DNA of 64,000 nucleotides from Rhynochetos jubatus (lineage: Eukaryota; Chordata; Aves; Eurypygiformes; Rhynochetidae), in the NCBI GenBank assembly GCA_027574665.1, contig CM050650.1:102955086-103019085 (forward strand), given 5' to 3'. Of this stretch, positions 35,001 through 48,852 are shown piece after piece (position 1 is the stretch's first letter; each line of letters starts with the position of its first letter). The notes beneath the pieces were generated by a model that had not been told where the DNA came from, made no database searches, and worked only from the letters and a program-made list of their open reading frames with translations. Both the position numbers and the translations under genes were made by a program.

Positions 35001-37488
35001 GGGTTCTTTCAAAAGTACCTTTTTGCTGGAAACCCTGTTTTTCTACAGGTGACTGTATGATATGTTGAATATAGTCCTCAAAATAGAGAAACACAGTGAG
35101 AGAGCCTGCATAGTAGAAATATTTCAATCATGAGACTTCTATATTTCTTGGGAATAAATTCATACCAATGGGTTGTTTATCTTTATATGGCCCTGCAGCA
35201 TAGGTAACCAAAAAGTAAGCATTATCACTGTCAACGCTCAAGGGATTTAGTTTAATATATCGTGTACAAGTGTTTGTTAGGTTTCAGAAATATTTGTTTA
35301 TAAATGTTAGTTGCATCCCCCCTAAATAGGGATGCAACTAAGATCTTTTGAATGTCCTTCTAGAGGCTTAGAGAGTCAAAACTTGCCTAATTTATATGAA
35401 TTGTCATTTTTTAGAAGCACTGGAATACACTCATGCAGTTATTGCTTTAGCAGTCTATAATGAGGCATGGGTGTGGACTGCTGGCTTTCATCAGGATAAA
35501 ACTCAGAGCATTCAATGGTGAATTTTATCCTGTTGTAGAATTCTGTACTGTCTTATCAAATTTTAAAGAAAGGATATAATTTAAAACATTAATTCTTTTC
35601 AAACTTTCTAAAAACAGGGATTTATTCTAAATGTCCCCAGGTTTCATAAGTAGATGCTGATGACAAAGTACCTGTATTTAATTATTCATGTTCAGCTCCT
35701 GTTTGAACTGCACAATCAACCTTTTTCCTACTTATGAAAGCCTTTTTGCTTTTTTTTTTTAAGTTATTCTATCATGATCTGAAACAAGATTCAACTTTGT
35801 GATGGACTACCAGTGGAGAGAACAGCAGTAACTGAGCTGCAACATTCACAGTTCTTAAACTCCCCATAGCTCTGAAGTTGCTGTTTGTATGTATATAACA
35901 TTCCTTAATGCATTTTCAAATGTTACTTCTACATTTCTTCTCAAGCATCACTCTACCATAATTTAAGAGCATAAAATGGGGTGTTGATCATCTCACTGCA
36001 AATAAAACACATTACTACACTATCCTATGGTGTGCTTTCTTAGAGAGACTGTTCTAGGTACATCATATTAGTCATTTTTAGTAATGGTTCCTGTGATATT
36101 GCCATGTTTCAGACAGTTAAAACCCATATATTTTGCAAAACCTTTGAGCAGTATCACTCTGGCATTTTAACATCAAGCATTGGATCTTTATGAATATTAT
36201 CCTTGTAATTACTGATTGTGTGAGTACCACAGTCACTATTGCCTGTGCAACAAGGTAAAGCTATGCAAAGAGGAGACAGCTAAACTCTGATTTTTTCTCC
36301 ACTTATGAAGTCTTGGCTAGCTATAATGTATATAGAAGAAATAAAATCAGGGAGCACGCAGAAAAAACTGACATTAGTTTTATGTTAGTGCGGCAACTTC
36401 CTCCTCCTTGATAACACAAATATGCTCAGAAGAAGGATAGCATAAACTACAGAACCTGGTAGAAATAATTAGTTTTGAGACTGAATTCAAGGCCTGGAGA
36501 CAGACACAGGAAGCAGTGTTGCTACATGAGCATTGGAAGGAGCAGGAACTACCCTTATCTAAACTGGATAAGCAGAGTAGGTGCGGCAGTCTGGATGATT
36601 AAGTTAATTGACTCAGTTGTTACCTTTGCATGACATTATTTCTATACATGGGGACATAAATGGATGGATTCTTTCTCCTCCTCAAAGGTTATAGGAGACA
36701 TTCTCCAGCTCATCACTCTTAAAAGAATTGCTTCAAACTGAAAAGCATAGAAATTATGAGGCCAAATCTTTAACCCTTCAACTCATAGTAAAAAACACAT
36801 ATATATATTTATAAAAGGAAAACAAATCCTCCCAGTTTTAAAGTGTTTATATTACTGCTGTCCCAAAGCAATTAATTGTGTTTTAAATTCATAGCATTAG
36901 AGGAGACATTACTAAATGGGAAATAACTATGACTGGGTGGAGGGGTGTTGTTTGATAAACTTAACCCTCAGGGTACATAATTAACTAGAACCAAGGATCA
37001 TTTTCAGAAGCCAATGTATCAAAGAATTTTGTAAGCTATTCTTCTGGCAAAAACCACTGCCTGTCCAGAGCCTAAATAAATTACTATACATCAGTCCTTT
37101 TTGCAACCCTATGTATTATCAGTTAACATTAAGATATTTTCAGGTTTCTTTAAGTGTATTAGGACTTTTTGATTATTTAGATGGTTGAAAATTAATTTGT
37201 TTATATCTAAATTACTCGGTTTTATACATATCACACTCAAAGAATCCAATCCCACAAAGCACTTAACATTTTCCACTGCCATTAAAGCAAATAAAAATTG
37301 AGGCTCCTGACCCCTCTAAGGACTGGGCACAAACACGAGTAAGATAATTCTTTTCCCCACTTACCATCTAAATTCATTGTAAACAAGATTCTCCTCTGCT
37401 CTTGAGAGGACAGTTTCTAATTTAAAATCTGATTATCATCTCATTAATTTTAGCCAGTAACTTAGTCTTACAAAAATTCTTAGAGGGT
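32079..37488. other. Non-coding AT-rich DNA, no gene recognised
   Basis: No exon or RNA gene was recognised. It contains T-runs near 33310 and 35751 and one conspicuous hairpin at 35307-35341. Confidence 0.6.
35307..35341. repeat. Perfect 13-bp hairpin with 9-base loop
   Basis: Arm TTAGTTGCATCCC (35307-35319) and its exact complement GGGATGCAACTAA (35329-35341) are separated by CCCTAAATA. It does not extend further. No terminator-like or known RNA context was recognised. Confidence 0.85.
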
Positions 37489-37540
37489 TCTTTTTCTTTC
37501 TTTTTTTCTTTTTTCTTTTTTTTTTTTTTTTTTTTTTTTT
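37489..37540. repeat. Pyrimidine tract ending in T25
   Basis: C/T-only run with 25 consecutive T at 37516-37540. It may be the reverse complement of a retroposon poly(A) tail, but no retroposon body was recognised. It could equally be a simple repeat. Confidence 0.85.
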
Positions 37541-38478
37541 GTGTAAGGAAAAGGATAAAGGAAACTGTATTAAATTGGGAATTAGAGTTTGTCATTGTAA
37601 CAGTCTTTTTAGTTTTCATGTTTTTCCCTCTTTGCCCACTCTGCTTTCCATCTCATCATTATGCATCTACATTTTCCTCTATACCTACTTTTAGGTATAG
37701 TGCAGTTTCTAGAGGGGAAACATTTTTATCTCAGTAAATAATATATACATATACCTATATATAAATACACACACATTCATACAAATAAATAATGTCAATA
37801 TACAAATTCCTACAAATTCAGTCCTCCCTTCCTGACTTTACCCTTCAAATTTACACTTCTTATAGACTATATGTTAGGCAATTAATCAAGTTCTTCCTTG
37901 TTGTTGTGTCTTATATTCTACCACCACTGCTGGGAAAAGAAACTGAATTCAGTTGTATGTATGTATTTTTTTGCCCAATACTAGTCATGGCTCATTGTCT
38001 GTCAAGGCTTTAAAAATATCTCTGCAAGTGTGGCATTATTTAAAGTCTTAAATTAGAAAGGAAAAGAGCACAGGACAAGCAGCATATTTGCCTGGGGTGA
38101 GAGCCACTGCTACAGATTAAAGGAATTAAAACCCCCATCTCCTCTCTGCAAGATTAATTGAGCAGGTGTCTCTGCAGTACAGTGTTCAAAGAAAAGCATC
38201 AGCTTAATGGAAGTGCAGAAATGCTGTTCTAGGGGAACTAAATAGCTGCTAAAGGTCATGCTTTGCTACAGGACTCCTGGACTTTCCCACAGGCTGCTGG
38301 TACCAGTTCCTTTTCTTGCAGCACCCAGCAAGAGCTCAAGCCTGAGCATTACCTTGCCTTTTGTTTGTACAGAGATGGGCACCATGAGAATTCAACTGTC
38401 ATGAAGGGTAAAATCATGCTACCTTCAGCTTTGCATTCAGGGTCATCTTTTCCTTGAATAAGAGAAACGTGTATGTCA
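37541..38478. other. Non-coding DNA, no gene recognised
   Basis: Nothing recognisable between the pyrimidine tract and the CR1 cluster. Confidence 0.55.
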
Positions 38479-38662
38479 GAAGGGATCTCTGGAGTTCTGC
38501 AGGCCCATCACCTACTCAAAGCACAATGAGATCAGGTTGTTCAGCTCAGGGTCACATCCAGTCCCATTTTGAATATCTGCAAGGATGGAGAACCCACAGC
38601 CTCTCTGGGAAACCTGTGGAAGTATTTCCAACCTCATGATAAAAGGCCTGTCATAGTCTTTA
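38479..38662 (-). mobile_element. CR1 LINE 3' UTR fragment
   Basis: 'gatcaggttgttcagctcagggtcacatccagtc', 'aaggatggagaacccacagcctctctggg' and 'aacctgtggaagtatttcc' are reverse-complement CR1 3' UTR blocks. Orientation is opposite to the CR1 that follows immediately, so two separate insertions lie head to head. Confidence 0.8.
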
Positions 38663-38663
38663 T

Positions 38664-39932
38664 AGTTGCAGTCACAGAAACATGGTGAGATGACTTGTTA
38701 CGACTAGAGTGGTGTAATAGGTGGCTACAAACTCTTCAGAAGGAATAGGCAAGGAAAGAGAGGTGGTGGGGTAGCCCTGTATCTTAGGAAGTGTTTGGAT
38801 TGTCTAGAGTTTAATGACGGTGATGATAAGGTTGAATGTTTATGGGTAAGAATCAGGGGGAAGGCCAACAAGGCAGATATCAGGGTGAGTCTGTTACAGA
38901 CCACCCAACCAGGATGAAGAAACAGACAAAATATTCTATAAGCATCTGGGAGAAATCTCACAATCACTTGTCCTTGTTCTCGTGAGGGACTTCAACTGAG
39001 CAGATGTCTGATGGAAATAAAATACAGCAGAGAGGAAAGAGTTTAGGAGGCTCCTGGGTTTTGTCAAAGATAACTTCCTGACACAGCTGGTGGCTGAGCC
39101 AACTAGGGAAGAGCCCCACCTGACCTGTTGTTTGTGAACAGAGGACTTGTGGGTGTTGTGACAGTTGGAGGATCACAAAATGATGGAGTTTTTTATTCTC
39201 AAAGAAGTGAGGAGAGGCTCAGGAGAATTGCTACCTTGGACTTCCAGAGGGCATGCTTTGACTTGTTTAGGGGCCTGGTTGACACAGTTCCTTGGGAGGC
39301 AGTCCTGAAGGGCAAAGGATTCCAGGAAGGCTGGACATTCTTCAAGAAGGAAATCTTAAAGGCACAAAAGCAGGCCATCACCAGTTGTCATAAGATGAGA
39401 AAGCAGGGAAGAAGACTGGCCTGGCTGAACAAAGAGCTTTGGTTGGAACTCAGGGAAAAAAAGAGAGTCTGACATTTGGAAAAAGGGGAAGGCAACTCAG
39501 GAGGACTTCAAGGCCAGTCTTCTTCCCTGAGATTTCTCCCAGCTGCTTATAGAATACAGAATGACCGAATATCAACAAAAACTTTATCTGGCTATGGCTG
39601 TAAAAGACAATAAAGAATGTTTCTATATATGCATTAACACCAGGAGGGCTAAGGAGAATGTCCATCCTATATTGGATGTGGGGGGAAACATAGTGAAGAA
39701 GTCTGAGGTACTTAATGTCTGCTTTGCCTCAGCCTCAGCTCACTTTAATACTGAGCTATTAAAAGAGAAAGAACCAGTTGTTTCCCAGGTACCTGGCCCT
39801 ATGAGCTGGAAGGCAGAAGAGATGATGTAGTGCTTAGGGACATGATTTAGGGTAGACTTGGCAGTGCTAGGTTGATGGTTGGACTCTATGATCTTAAAGG
39901 TCTTTTCTAACCCAAACAATTCTGTGATTCAG
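38664..39932 (+). mobile_element. CR1 LINE, ORF2 endonuclease part joined to 3' end, RT missing
   Basis: Long plus-strand CR1. Recognisable stretches run from 'cagtcacagaaacatggtgagatgac' through the endonuclease half of ORF2 (the frame at 39128-39472 gives LDFQRACFDLFRGLVD and AWLNKELWLELREKKR) to 'ctgaggtacttaatgtctgctttgcctcag'. At about 39828 it jumps to the 3' tail 'agggacatgatttagg...ggactctatgatcttaaaggtc...aacaattctgtgattc'. The RT domain is absent. Several stops and indels show it is dead. A 28-bp inverted copy of its own upstream sequence lies at 39528-39555. Confidence 0.88.
39528..39555. repeat. 28-bp inverted copy of 38933-38960 inside the CR1
   Basis: The reverse complement of 38933-38960 (attctataagcatctgggag...) matches 39528-39555 at 27 of 28 bases. 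The family normally has unrelated sequence at this later point, so this looks like a templated inversion. Confidence 0.8.
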
Positions 39933-40256
39933 CATTGGTTAAGCTGCACCTCAAATGCTGTTGTTGCCTGGAGGTTACAAGTGCAGTGGGTGTCGGTCTC
40001 TTTTCCTAAGTAGCAAGTGATAGGATGAGAAGAAATGGAACCAAGTTGCAGTAGGGGAAGTTTAGATTAAATATTATGAAAAAATTTCTTCAACAAAAGG
40101 GTTGTCAAGCATTGGAACAGGCTACCCGATTAAGTGGTTGAGTCACCATGTAGATATGACATTAGAGTCATGGATATTGGTGGACTGGGCAGTGCTAGGT
40201 ATGGTTGGACTTGATGATCTTAAAGGTCTTTTCCAACCTAAATGATTCTACAATTC
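39933..40256 (+). mobile_element. CR1 LINE 3'-end fragment
   Basis: Plus-strand CR1 3' UTR: 'gattaaatattatgaaaaaatttcttcaac', 'gtcaagcattggaacaggctaccc', then the terminal 'ggacttgatgatcttaaaggtcttttccaacctaaatgattct'. It follows the end of the previous CR1 directly, giving two CR1 3' ends in tandem 325 bases apart. Confidence 0.85.
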
Positions 40257-43200
40257 TAACTGTCTATGTTTTGTTTACTGCCTCTCATCCTGTCGCTATT
40301 TACCACTGAGAAGAATCTGTCTCTGTGTTTACTATATCCCTCCCCCCATAGTGTTCCAGGCAATAGTAAGATCTTTTCTTCATAAGCCTGAGCAAAACCA
40401 GGTCTCTTAACCTCTCTTATGTGCCCCAGCCTGATTGCTATTGCATACCTTGTAACGCCAAAATGATAGAGATGTCTCTGCCCTACCATTTGCATGGCTC
40501 AGCTGCAGACTCTGAAGTTATAATCCTCTATACAACAACTTACCTCACGGAGAGAGGGCAAAACAGAGAGACACTGAGCAAAACTGAAATTCCTTTCACG
40601 GTTTTTATACCATCATTGTGTATGTAGATTTTACGCCATAAACTATGCTGCCTTTGCTGTAAAGTATTTCTTCATCATGCATCTCAGGAACTCTTCATCA
40701 TTATATACTAAGTATTGTAATGGTATTACCATTAACAAACCTTTATTTTCACATCTATAACCTAATTAACTGTAAAGAAAGTGAACAGCATCAATTAAAA
40801 GCCAGGGAGAAAGGTTATGTAACGTGTAATGCCTGATTAGTGAAGCTTCAGGGTCTAGTGATCAATTACAAATTTGTGACTGATTCTGATTAGTGTCTTC
40901 TTGAGCGCTACTGAGTATCTTATACTTTTCTTAGCTATAGTAAAATAAAATTTTTACTTGCTGCTTTATAAAATAATAGATAGTTGCTCTGTATAATAAA
41001 AAAGGTTACATTTTACCATTTTAATAATTCAGGAATTACAGTTATAGCTGATCTTGAGCATGAATTGTAATTTAACAAATTGTGAATGGCATGATGGTGG
41101 CTTGAACATTTAATGGGGCAATTTGTATGTGAGAGGGAGCTCATGAAAATGTCAGTGAAACAGAGGATACCTTAGCATGGTACAGTGCATTAGATCATTC
41201 CCTGCTTCTAACTTTCATTGTGAAACAGCAGCATTTCTTTCCATGCAGTGGTGCTGGAGAAAGGCTCTTCCTTAACCCAGACTAGGCCACGATCCCCCCT
41301 TCCTGTGGGAAAGCCAAAATTATTGCTGCTGAGTCCATCTGCTGTCTTTTTTAACCACTATTTGTTGCAGAGAGAACCCAGCTGGAATGGAAGAGCCTGG
41401 TTAATGGGGAAATGATTTGGAGTTTATCTGAGGCTGAGGTCCCATACAGCCAACCTAATGGCTATTTACTGCGTTGTCATCTGTGCCTGCTGGATCCTGC
41501 TATTTCAGTTCATTAACCTAGTGAAAAAGTGTCCATGTTGGGATGGCCACTACAGCTGCTGCAGGGAAAGGGTTGGAAACGTGTAGAAGCTGTTGGGTGA
41601 GGGCAATGTGTTACATACAGCACAATGGTAGCCAACTTACTTCATTTAAAAGAATGATATGTGGAAAGAGGTGTGGATTGTTTGCATGGATCCATGCAGT
41701 TTTTTTAGGGTAGGAAGAGGTCCTTGCCTTGCCCTTAAAATCATAACTCCTTCCTTTAAGCGTTAAGTTGTCCTTCTGTAAGTTGGTGAAACTTGCAAAA
41801 CATTTTGGAATCTTTTGTAATTATTTACATTAATGCATTACATGGGGAGAAAACCAATCATGACAAGGCTCTGGAGTGGTTCCAGTTACTTCCAGTTTAC
41901 TTTACAGAGGGCACTATTAGCAATCTCTTCTAATTTCAGTTCTCTATGTTTTAAAAATGTGGGCCTGCCCTGCATTAAATACATGACCTTAAAATAACAT
42001 TACGAAGCAATATAGCCTGTGTATTTGTTTAGGTTTGCACAATAATTTAGAAAATTAGCCTGATGTGGTTTTTGCTGGCCTGGATGAGAAACGTTAGAAC
42101 TCACCCTGATGGTGCAGGTAGGCCAACAGCTTATTAACCTACCCAGAAACAAAGGAATGGATTAAGGGACAGTAGAGTCAACCTTAAAAGAATAAGGGCA
42201 CCAGAGGCTAATATCTGGGGATAGGTTTGAGGTGTCTGTCTTTTATTGTTCATTTATATCTGGATTAAACTAGGCCTGTGAAAATGGCGGTTTGAATTTT
42301 AGGCTGGCATGCTGCTGCACCGAAGAGCAGCTAGAGCTAAGTGGACATGAATGGCTTCAACTGCTCAAGCCATCTGGATAGAGCTGCAAGTTGACACTAT
42401 GGTCACATGGCCTTAAAAGCCTGGCCCCAGATCACAGTTTGCACTACATTGCTGTAATGGATATATTCTGAAATTGCCTCCAAACCTGATTCACTCCTCT
42501 GCTCCCCAAAAGTATGAAGATACATGTTATAGACAGACATTCCACCTCAACATTGAGTTGTATTTTTCATTTTTCTGCTTTACTCACACCTTGTTAAAAA
42601 GTACATTTCTTTATCTATTGTTTGTCCATCACATTCATATGTTGTATCAGTTTCCCGATTATAACAGTAGTGAAGTGCTTCTTAATCTCTAATATATTTA
42701 ATCTCGGACCATGCGTGCAAACATTGTCTCCATTCTGAAGTACACTCCAAAGTGGGAGTTGCATATATAAATAACTTTAGGGAGTTTATAGTAAAAGTTT
42801 AGCAGACCTGTCTTGGGACCGAGGCTAGTTGATCACCAACTTGATTTTTTTCTCTCAAAAATGGATAGGCAAGGGATAGGAAAATCAAGAGAATCACAAT
42901 GAGGTGGTGGTGGCAGATTTAGCAGATATTGGTGTTGATGGTTTATGGAATTATGTACACTGCGAATCACAGGGAAAGAATTTAGAAGTGAAGGTCAGGA
43001 AATCCTTTAATATAACACTTCAGTGACATTAGTATCTTGTAAACTGCTGGAACAAAATTCATATTCTGGGTCATGTTAATCTTGAGGTTGTTAACTAAAT
43101 GCTTACAATTAGAAAATAAAATTTTATTACAGACAACCTGGCAACCTCCCTGTTATTACTGACCTCTTACTCAGAACAAATTTCACCGTATGTTAGTACT

Positions 43201-45710
43201 TTTTTTTAACAGTAGCTTTCTGGCTGCACTGAAAATTTTCAGGAGTACATTTTCTCTTGCCTGTGAGTGATGAATTTGTGAGGGCATATTACTGAAATAA
43301 AAAAAGCAAATACTGACTTCTTCAAGAGATGATGACCTTTTACACAGGATTTCAGTAAATCAAAATTTTTTAAAAAGCAAATCCTTTCAGCTATCACTTC
43401 AGTATTGTAGGTACTTATAAATATTTCAAAACTAATATCAGAACAAAAATCAGGTAGAGCTGGAGATGTGTGATCCATAAATGAATGGGTTTATCAATGC
43501 TATAAATGAAGGATGGACTTCTATGGATAAGTATGAGGCAAATTATCCTCATGTCAGTTTTTTCAAGGCAATACATATACAGATCTGGTGCTGAAGACCT
43601 TGTTTGGACATGCGTTATGACAAACACCTCCACCACAAGAGCCCAACCATTATGGTCCTGTTCTGAGATCCTTGAGAAAGACGAAACCAGACTCCGAAAC
43701 AAATAGACTTTTAACTGTATTTTTAACTTTATTTTCCTGCATCATGTTGAGCTGCTTCATGTTTTCATTTTACCTGAGCCATTTTGAGAGTGAATTTCAG
43801 GACTGAATGCATGTGTTTATTGTTGGAAATGGCTGCAGTTGATTAAGTAACCCTGAAATATAACATAGCTCTAGTACAATTCTAAGCATTTTCTTAATTC
43901 AGGAAAAGAATAAAATAGGATTGCTACCACATAATATGTAACTATGATGTAACTACTTCTGTTATGAAATAATTTTGCATGTTCTTGCTTTATGGAAGGA
44001 GAGATTAAAAGAAGTAAAAAAAAAATCAATAAAAGACATTTATTGATGCTCAGTTTTAACAATGAGAGAAGACTATTTCCTTAAAGCTGAGTAATACAAA
44101 ACAAGCCAAATATTTTGGTTAGGATCTAAAACCAAAATGATGTCAGATTAGGTTTTCTGTCTTGTCTGAGACATTTTTAGGTAGCAGTAGTCTTAAAGTA
44201 GACTAAATACTTCTCAGTTTCCTGGTACACTTAAATAATCTGATTCTTCATATATCCGCTGGAGAGCAAAGCAATCAAACTGTTTGGAAATACTTAGGAC
44301 AGAGTAAGGAGGTGAGTAATGGCCAATGGGGATTTGTTATGAATCAAATATTTTGTGCAAAAAAGCACAAAAAGTGGACAATCTCCTCAGTATCATTCTA
44401 GACTGTGTGGCCGAGAAGTTTGGCATATAAAGCACATGATGCAAGGCAATACTATTACTCTTAAGGCAAAGAGAAAAATGTACTCCAGGAAAGATGTAGA
44501 TTTCTTACAGTGGTGAGCAATGACAACAATCAAGAGGTCTTGAAAATGTGATCTATGAGAGAAAATGTAATGAATTCCTGTTGTTTAGCATCAAGAAAGG
44601 AAGAGAATGGGAAATAAAGCAATAGATTTCAAGCATGTAAAGGCAAACAAAAAAGATTACTGCCAAGAGGAAAGAATAATCTCTTCTTCATGACCATGAT
44701 GAATAGGACAAAAACTAATAGGTGCATATTGTAGAAAGATTTAAGTCAGATATGAAGGAAAATATTATAGTAAGAAGCATAGTGGAGCACTGGGATGGAT
44801 TGCCTGGTATTTCCAGTACGGGATGACTTTACAAATAGGTTAGCAAAACATCTATCAGGAGTGACACAACGTATAGGTAATCTGGCCATGAACAGAAGGA
44901 TGGACTGGGTGAAATATTGAAATTTTCAAACTTTTGATTCTGTGCTCTGATTACTTGGCTCTAGTTTATTATCTGACCTATTACTTATAAATAATGTTGT
45001 CTTTAACTCAGCCACCGAGTTTAATCATGACTTTGATTTGACTACAAAACTATTTGGTTGCTTTGGGTTTTGTGGGTTTTGTTTGTTTGTTTGTTTTGGG
45101 GTTTTTTTTGTAATGTTAGCCTTGCAATATGAATGGTTAATGCCTGCTTGCTGCATCTTTTTGTTTCCTCTCCATTCTCCATAAAAATACAATCTGATTT
45201 GATTGGCTAGAAACAACTGGAATTCAAAATCTTAAGAAAGCTTTTTTTTAATTGCTTCAGAACCATTTGTCCCTCACTTTATTTTAAAACTGTTGTTACA
45301 TAACTTGCATGAGTTGTTTAGATTTTTCAATTCATTGTGCATCTTACATATGTTGTTTCTCAGTGACTTTACAACTTTTTTTCCCATGCCTCCTTTGTTT
45401 AACAGTCTTTTCATTATTTATCAAAATATATTCTTTTAAAGAGCAAACTCAGTATTTTCAACTGTTTTCTGTATTATCCATCATTTGATACACAATTTGA
45501 AACAGCCATGCTATGAATGCCTGATCCTTGTTAGTAATCAAGGTTGGTAATCAAGTCAATGAGAATAGCTCAGTTTTACCATGAGTAAATCAGTGCCAAT
45601 TAACCTTCATCCTAGACATATACATACTGCTACTTAGAGATACGTTATTGTTTCTATGTTCCAGTGCCTTTAATGACATTTTTCGTCAGAGATTTTTCTG
45701 AAGTACCAAA

Positions 45711-45774
45711 CTTTTTCTTTCTCTTTTTCTCTCTTCCTCTTTTCATCTTCCTCTTTTTTTTTTTTTTTTTTTTT
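45711..45774. repeat. Pyrimidine tract ending in T21
   Basis: Near-pure C/T stretch with 21 consecutive T at 45754-45774. It is a simple repeat; no retroposon body was recognised. Confidence 0.85.
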
Positions 45775-48771
45775 AGAGAAGGAACATTGAATGGAAAATA
45801 ATTTCGACTGATTTTTAAGCGGATAGTAACAAAACTAGTAGGATTGGACCCCACTTCAAGATGTTTACCCCCGTAGTGCATAATATATACTGTAACAGAC
45901 ATAGTAACAGAAAAATAACAAGATTTTGATCCCTTTCCCTTTAGTATAACATCTAAGTTGGACTGCGTAAAAAAAAAATAACATTTTTTCCTCATTGAAA
46001 AGTTTTTCAAATTCATTCCTGTGTAAAGAATAACAAATGCCTCACATAACAGTTTATAATACATACAAGTATCATGTCACTAGAAAACTTTCAGTTTCCA
46101 TAGAAGCTAACAGAGTAAGTTTCCTCCCTTGGGGTACTGGCACCATTGTTTTCTTTGGATTTGTGAATGATGAATTTAGAGTAGCAGTTGCTTAATGGTT
46201 TCTCTGTGTAAAAAATTAATGAAGAATCAATGCTTATCTCATCAGATGTGTTTCTTGTTTCATCTGACCTCCTTTTAGTGAACTGTTGTCTCTGTTTCAC
46301 ATTTCATCTCAAGTTTTGTCCCAGCCTGTCAGCTGTCTCAGCCCAAAGAAAGTTTTAAAGGAAAATTGCCAATTTTTCTGGATTTTTTTAAGCTGTGAAA
46401 ATTTTAAAATGGGTTTTGTCAATTAGACTTACAACTTAAAATTTTATGCCATTGCTTCTGATAAATCCAAGCCCATGACATGGCATTCTTTCCTTCTTCT
46501 GAAGTTGGATGAGGACATGGTTCTAAACAGTAAAGAACAAATTACATTCTCTAAAATGTTTGTCTGCTGTATCACTTTAGTACAAAATTATTGCAAGTAG
46601 AAATAAAATCAGCTCTACTGTGTATTCTCATTTTAAAATAATAATGCAACTCAATTATTATGGATTGTCATATATAAAATCAAATTATCACACAGTCCTT
46701 CAAATTAAAGGTGAAAAGTTCTAATCAGTAACATATTCAGATTCAACTTAATGCTTATATATTTAATTCTAATGTTAACACCATCTCAGATAAATACTAC
46801 CGACAAACAGGAAGCTATTAAAAGAAATCTGAAATATGTCTGAGCCTAGGACCAATCAGTCTATTTTCATATACAATACCGTACATCTTTAATGTTATCT
46901 TCCTCCACCAGTCTTGTTAATTAGGCAATTATCACTGTCCAAGTACTCTGCTCCTGAGTGAGTTATGGTCAACTTTTTATTAAATTTGCATACAAATGTC
47001 ACATTGTATGGTTCTTTTGCACAACTCAGTGACAGAATTCATTCCCAGATAAGTAACTAAGTTGTTATTCAATGACATATTTCATCTGCTAGATGTTCAG
47101 GTGGGAAAAGGTGGCAAGTTTAATTGATATTAAAAAGAATGGCAATTAGCAAAATTAAATAGGAAAAACAGGACATAAGGGTGAGGAAAACTAAGTTTGA
47201 ATTAAGCTAGAAAATGTAATTATTGGACAATAGTTTCCTTTGACCAATACTGCAGAATCTCCTTATAGAGCATCTGCATTAACAGAATCTGGCTGTAGAT
47301 TGTAGTCTTTTGGTGGGAATAAGTTTGCTGGAAAAAGGCATTTTCCAGCAGGCAGATGTGTCAGTAGACACCGGAGGATAAACTGAAACTGGAAGGCACT
47401 GCAATTTTCAGTGTTTGGAGACAGAAGCATGTCTTCAAATGAAGATTGCTTCACTCTGCTTTGGAAAGAAATGTTGTCTCCTCTCCTCCATCCCCTTTCC
47501 TCCATGGTTAAATCTCTGGGGTCAGAAAATATTGTTCCATGATTTATCTTTGACCAAAGGATTTTTAAACCCTCAACAGGTGATAGTAGTGGAACCAGGA
47601 ACACTAGTGAGGAACTTTATGAGACGGGGACACAAATATAATAATTTCAGTACCTTTCTGGTTTAGTAGTGTTCAAAACTGTTAAGGACTTTATTAACTT
47701 GAGAGAAATCCCTCTGACTCTTACAAAATAAAATGTGTTTCAACCTACCTATTCTTATGGTGAACATTTCTAATAAGGATAAATTCTCTTTCTCATTAAT
47801 CACAATCCTACAAAAATATGCAATTTAATTCACTAGCTTTAGTTTGCATCATAACCACTGTAAATCTTTCCTTCACATAAGACTAGGACATATTTCGACC
47901 CTTTCAGTGTCCTCAGCTGATACAATCATTTGCTTTCACACTATCTGTGACAAAAATTGCAAGTGACAAGTCTTCCTAGCGCATTGCCAGTGATAGAGAA
48001 CTTCTGTTTCAGATGCCCAAATCTTTCTTACAAAGGCATCACACACAATGCCTGCACAATTACACCAATTGCAGCGATTACTTTGTCTATTATTTTTGCT
48101 ATATTACTACCTGCTTTGTCATAATTGTTCTTTATTTAACTGTAAGAAAATATCTGAACGATTTTTCTTCTCACTTTGGTAATCTATGACCTAAGCAGAT
48201 TTATGTCAAGTACAATGCCTTAGGGTCAGAAAATACAGAGCAAATTTTTTTTTCATGTTAGCAGAATAAACATGTTTTCACAGGTAACACTTTTTCTTGA
48301 GATTTTTTTCCCACCATGTAATTTACCCATTTAAAATTTATTAGCTAATTATGTGTGTGTGATGGTATTTGAGATGTAAGGATCTCTTTATTTTGTTGAT
48401 AGCAATTAATTACTTTTCACTTGAGTGTTTTCTAGCTGTGATACTATGAGATGTTCAAAATAATTATTGATAGATTTAGTTAAGTATATTTCACTAATTA
48501 GGGCACTGTGGGGATTTTTAATTGATTTAATTGAAGTTGAATGACTTAGTAGATATATGGGTAGCATATAAAAAGGAACACAAGACTGCGGGAGGCTGGG
48601 AGATATTTGGAAACAGAATAACTGGCTGAGAATTTATGTTTTAAGTATTGGCTGTTCATAAGGACATATCACAAACATAAGATATTTTCCTAATTTTATT
48701 AGGAAATGTTATTCTGTAGGACTGGATTTTAATATATGAACATCTGTTTGTATATGAACACATATATTTAC

Positions 48772-48852
48772 ATATATATATATATATATATATATACACA
48801 AAAACACACACACATACATTCTACATACATATACATACATTTATATACATTT
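48772..48852. repeat. (AT)n then (CA)/(CATA)n microsatellite
   Basis: Alternating AT from 48772 to 48796, followed by ACAC and ACATACAT repeats. It is likely to vary in length between individuals. Confidence 0.88.

Noticed and set aside
45654-46064. 136-codon minus-strand frame with a Lys-rich stretch
   Set aside because: The Lys/Arg-rich part is the translation of the pyrimidine tract; the rest has no domain.
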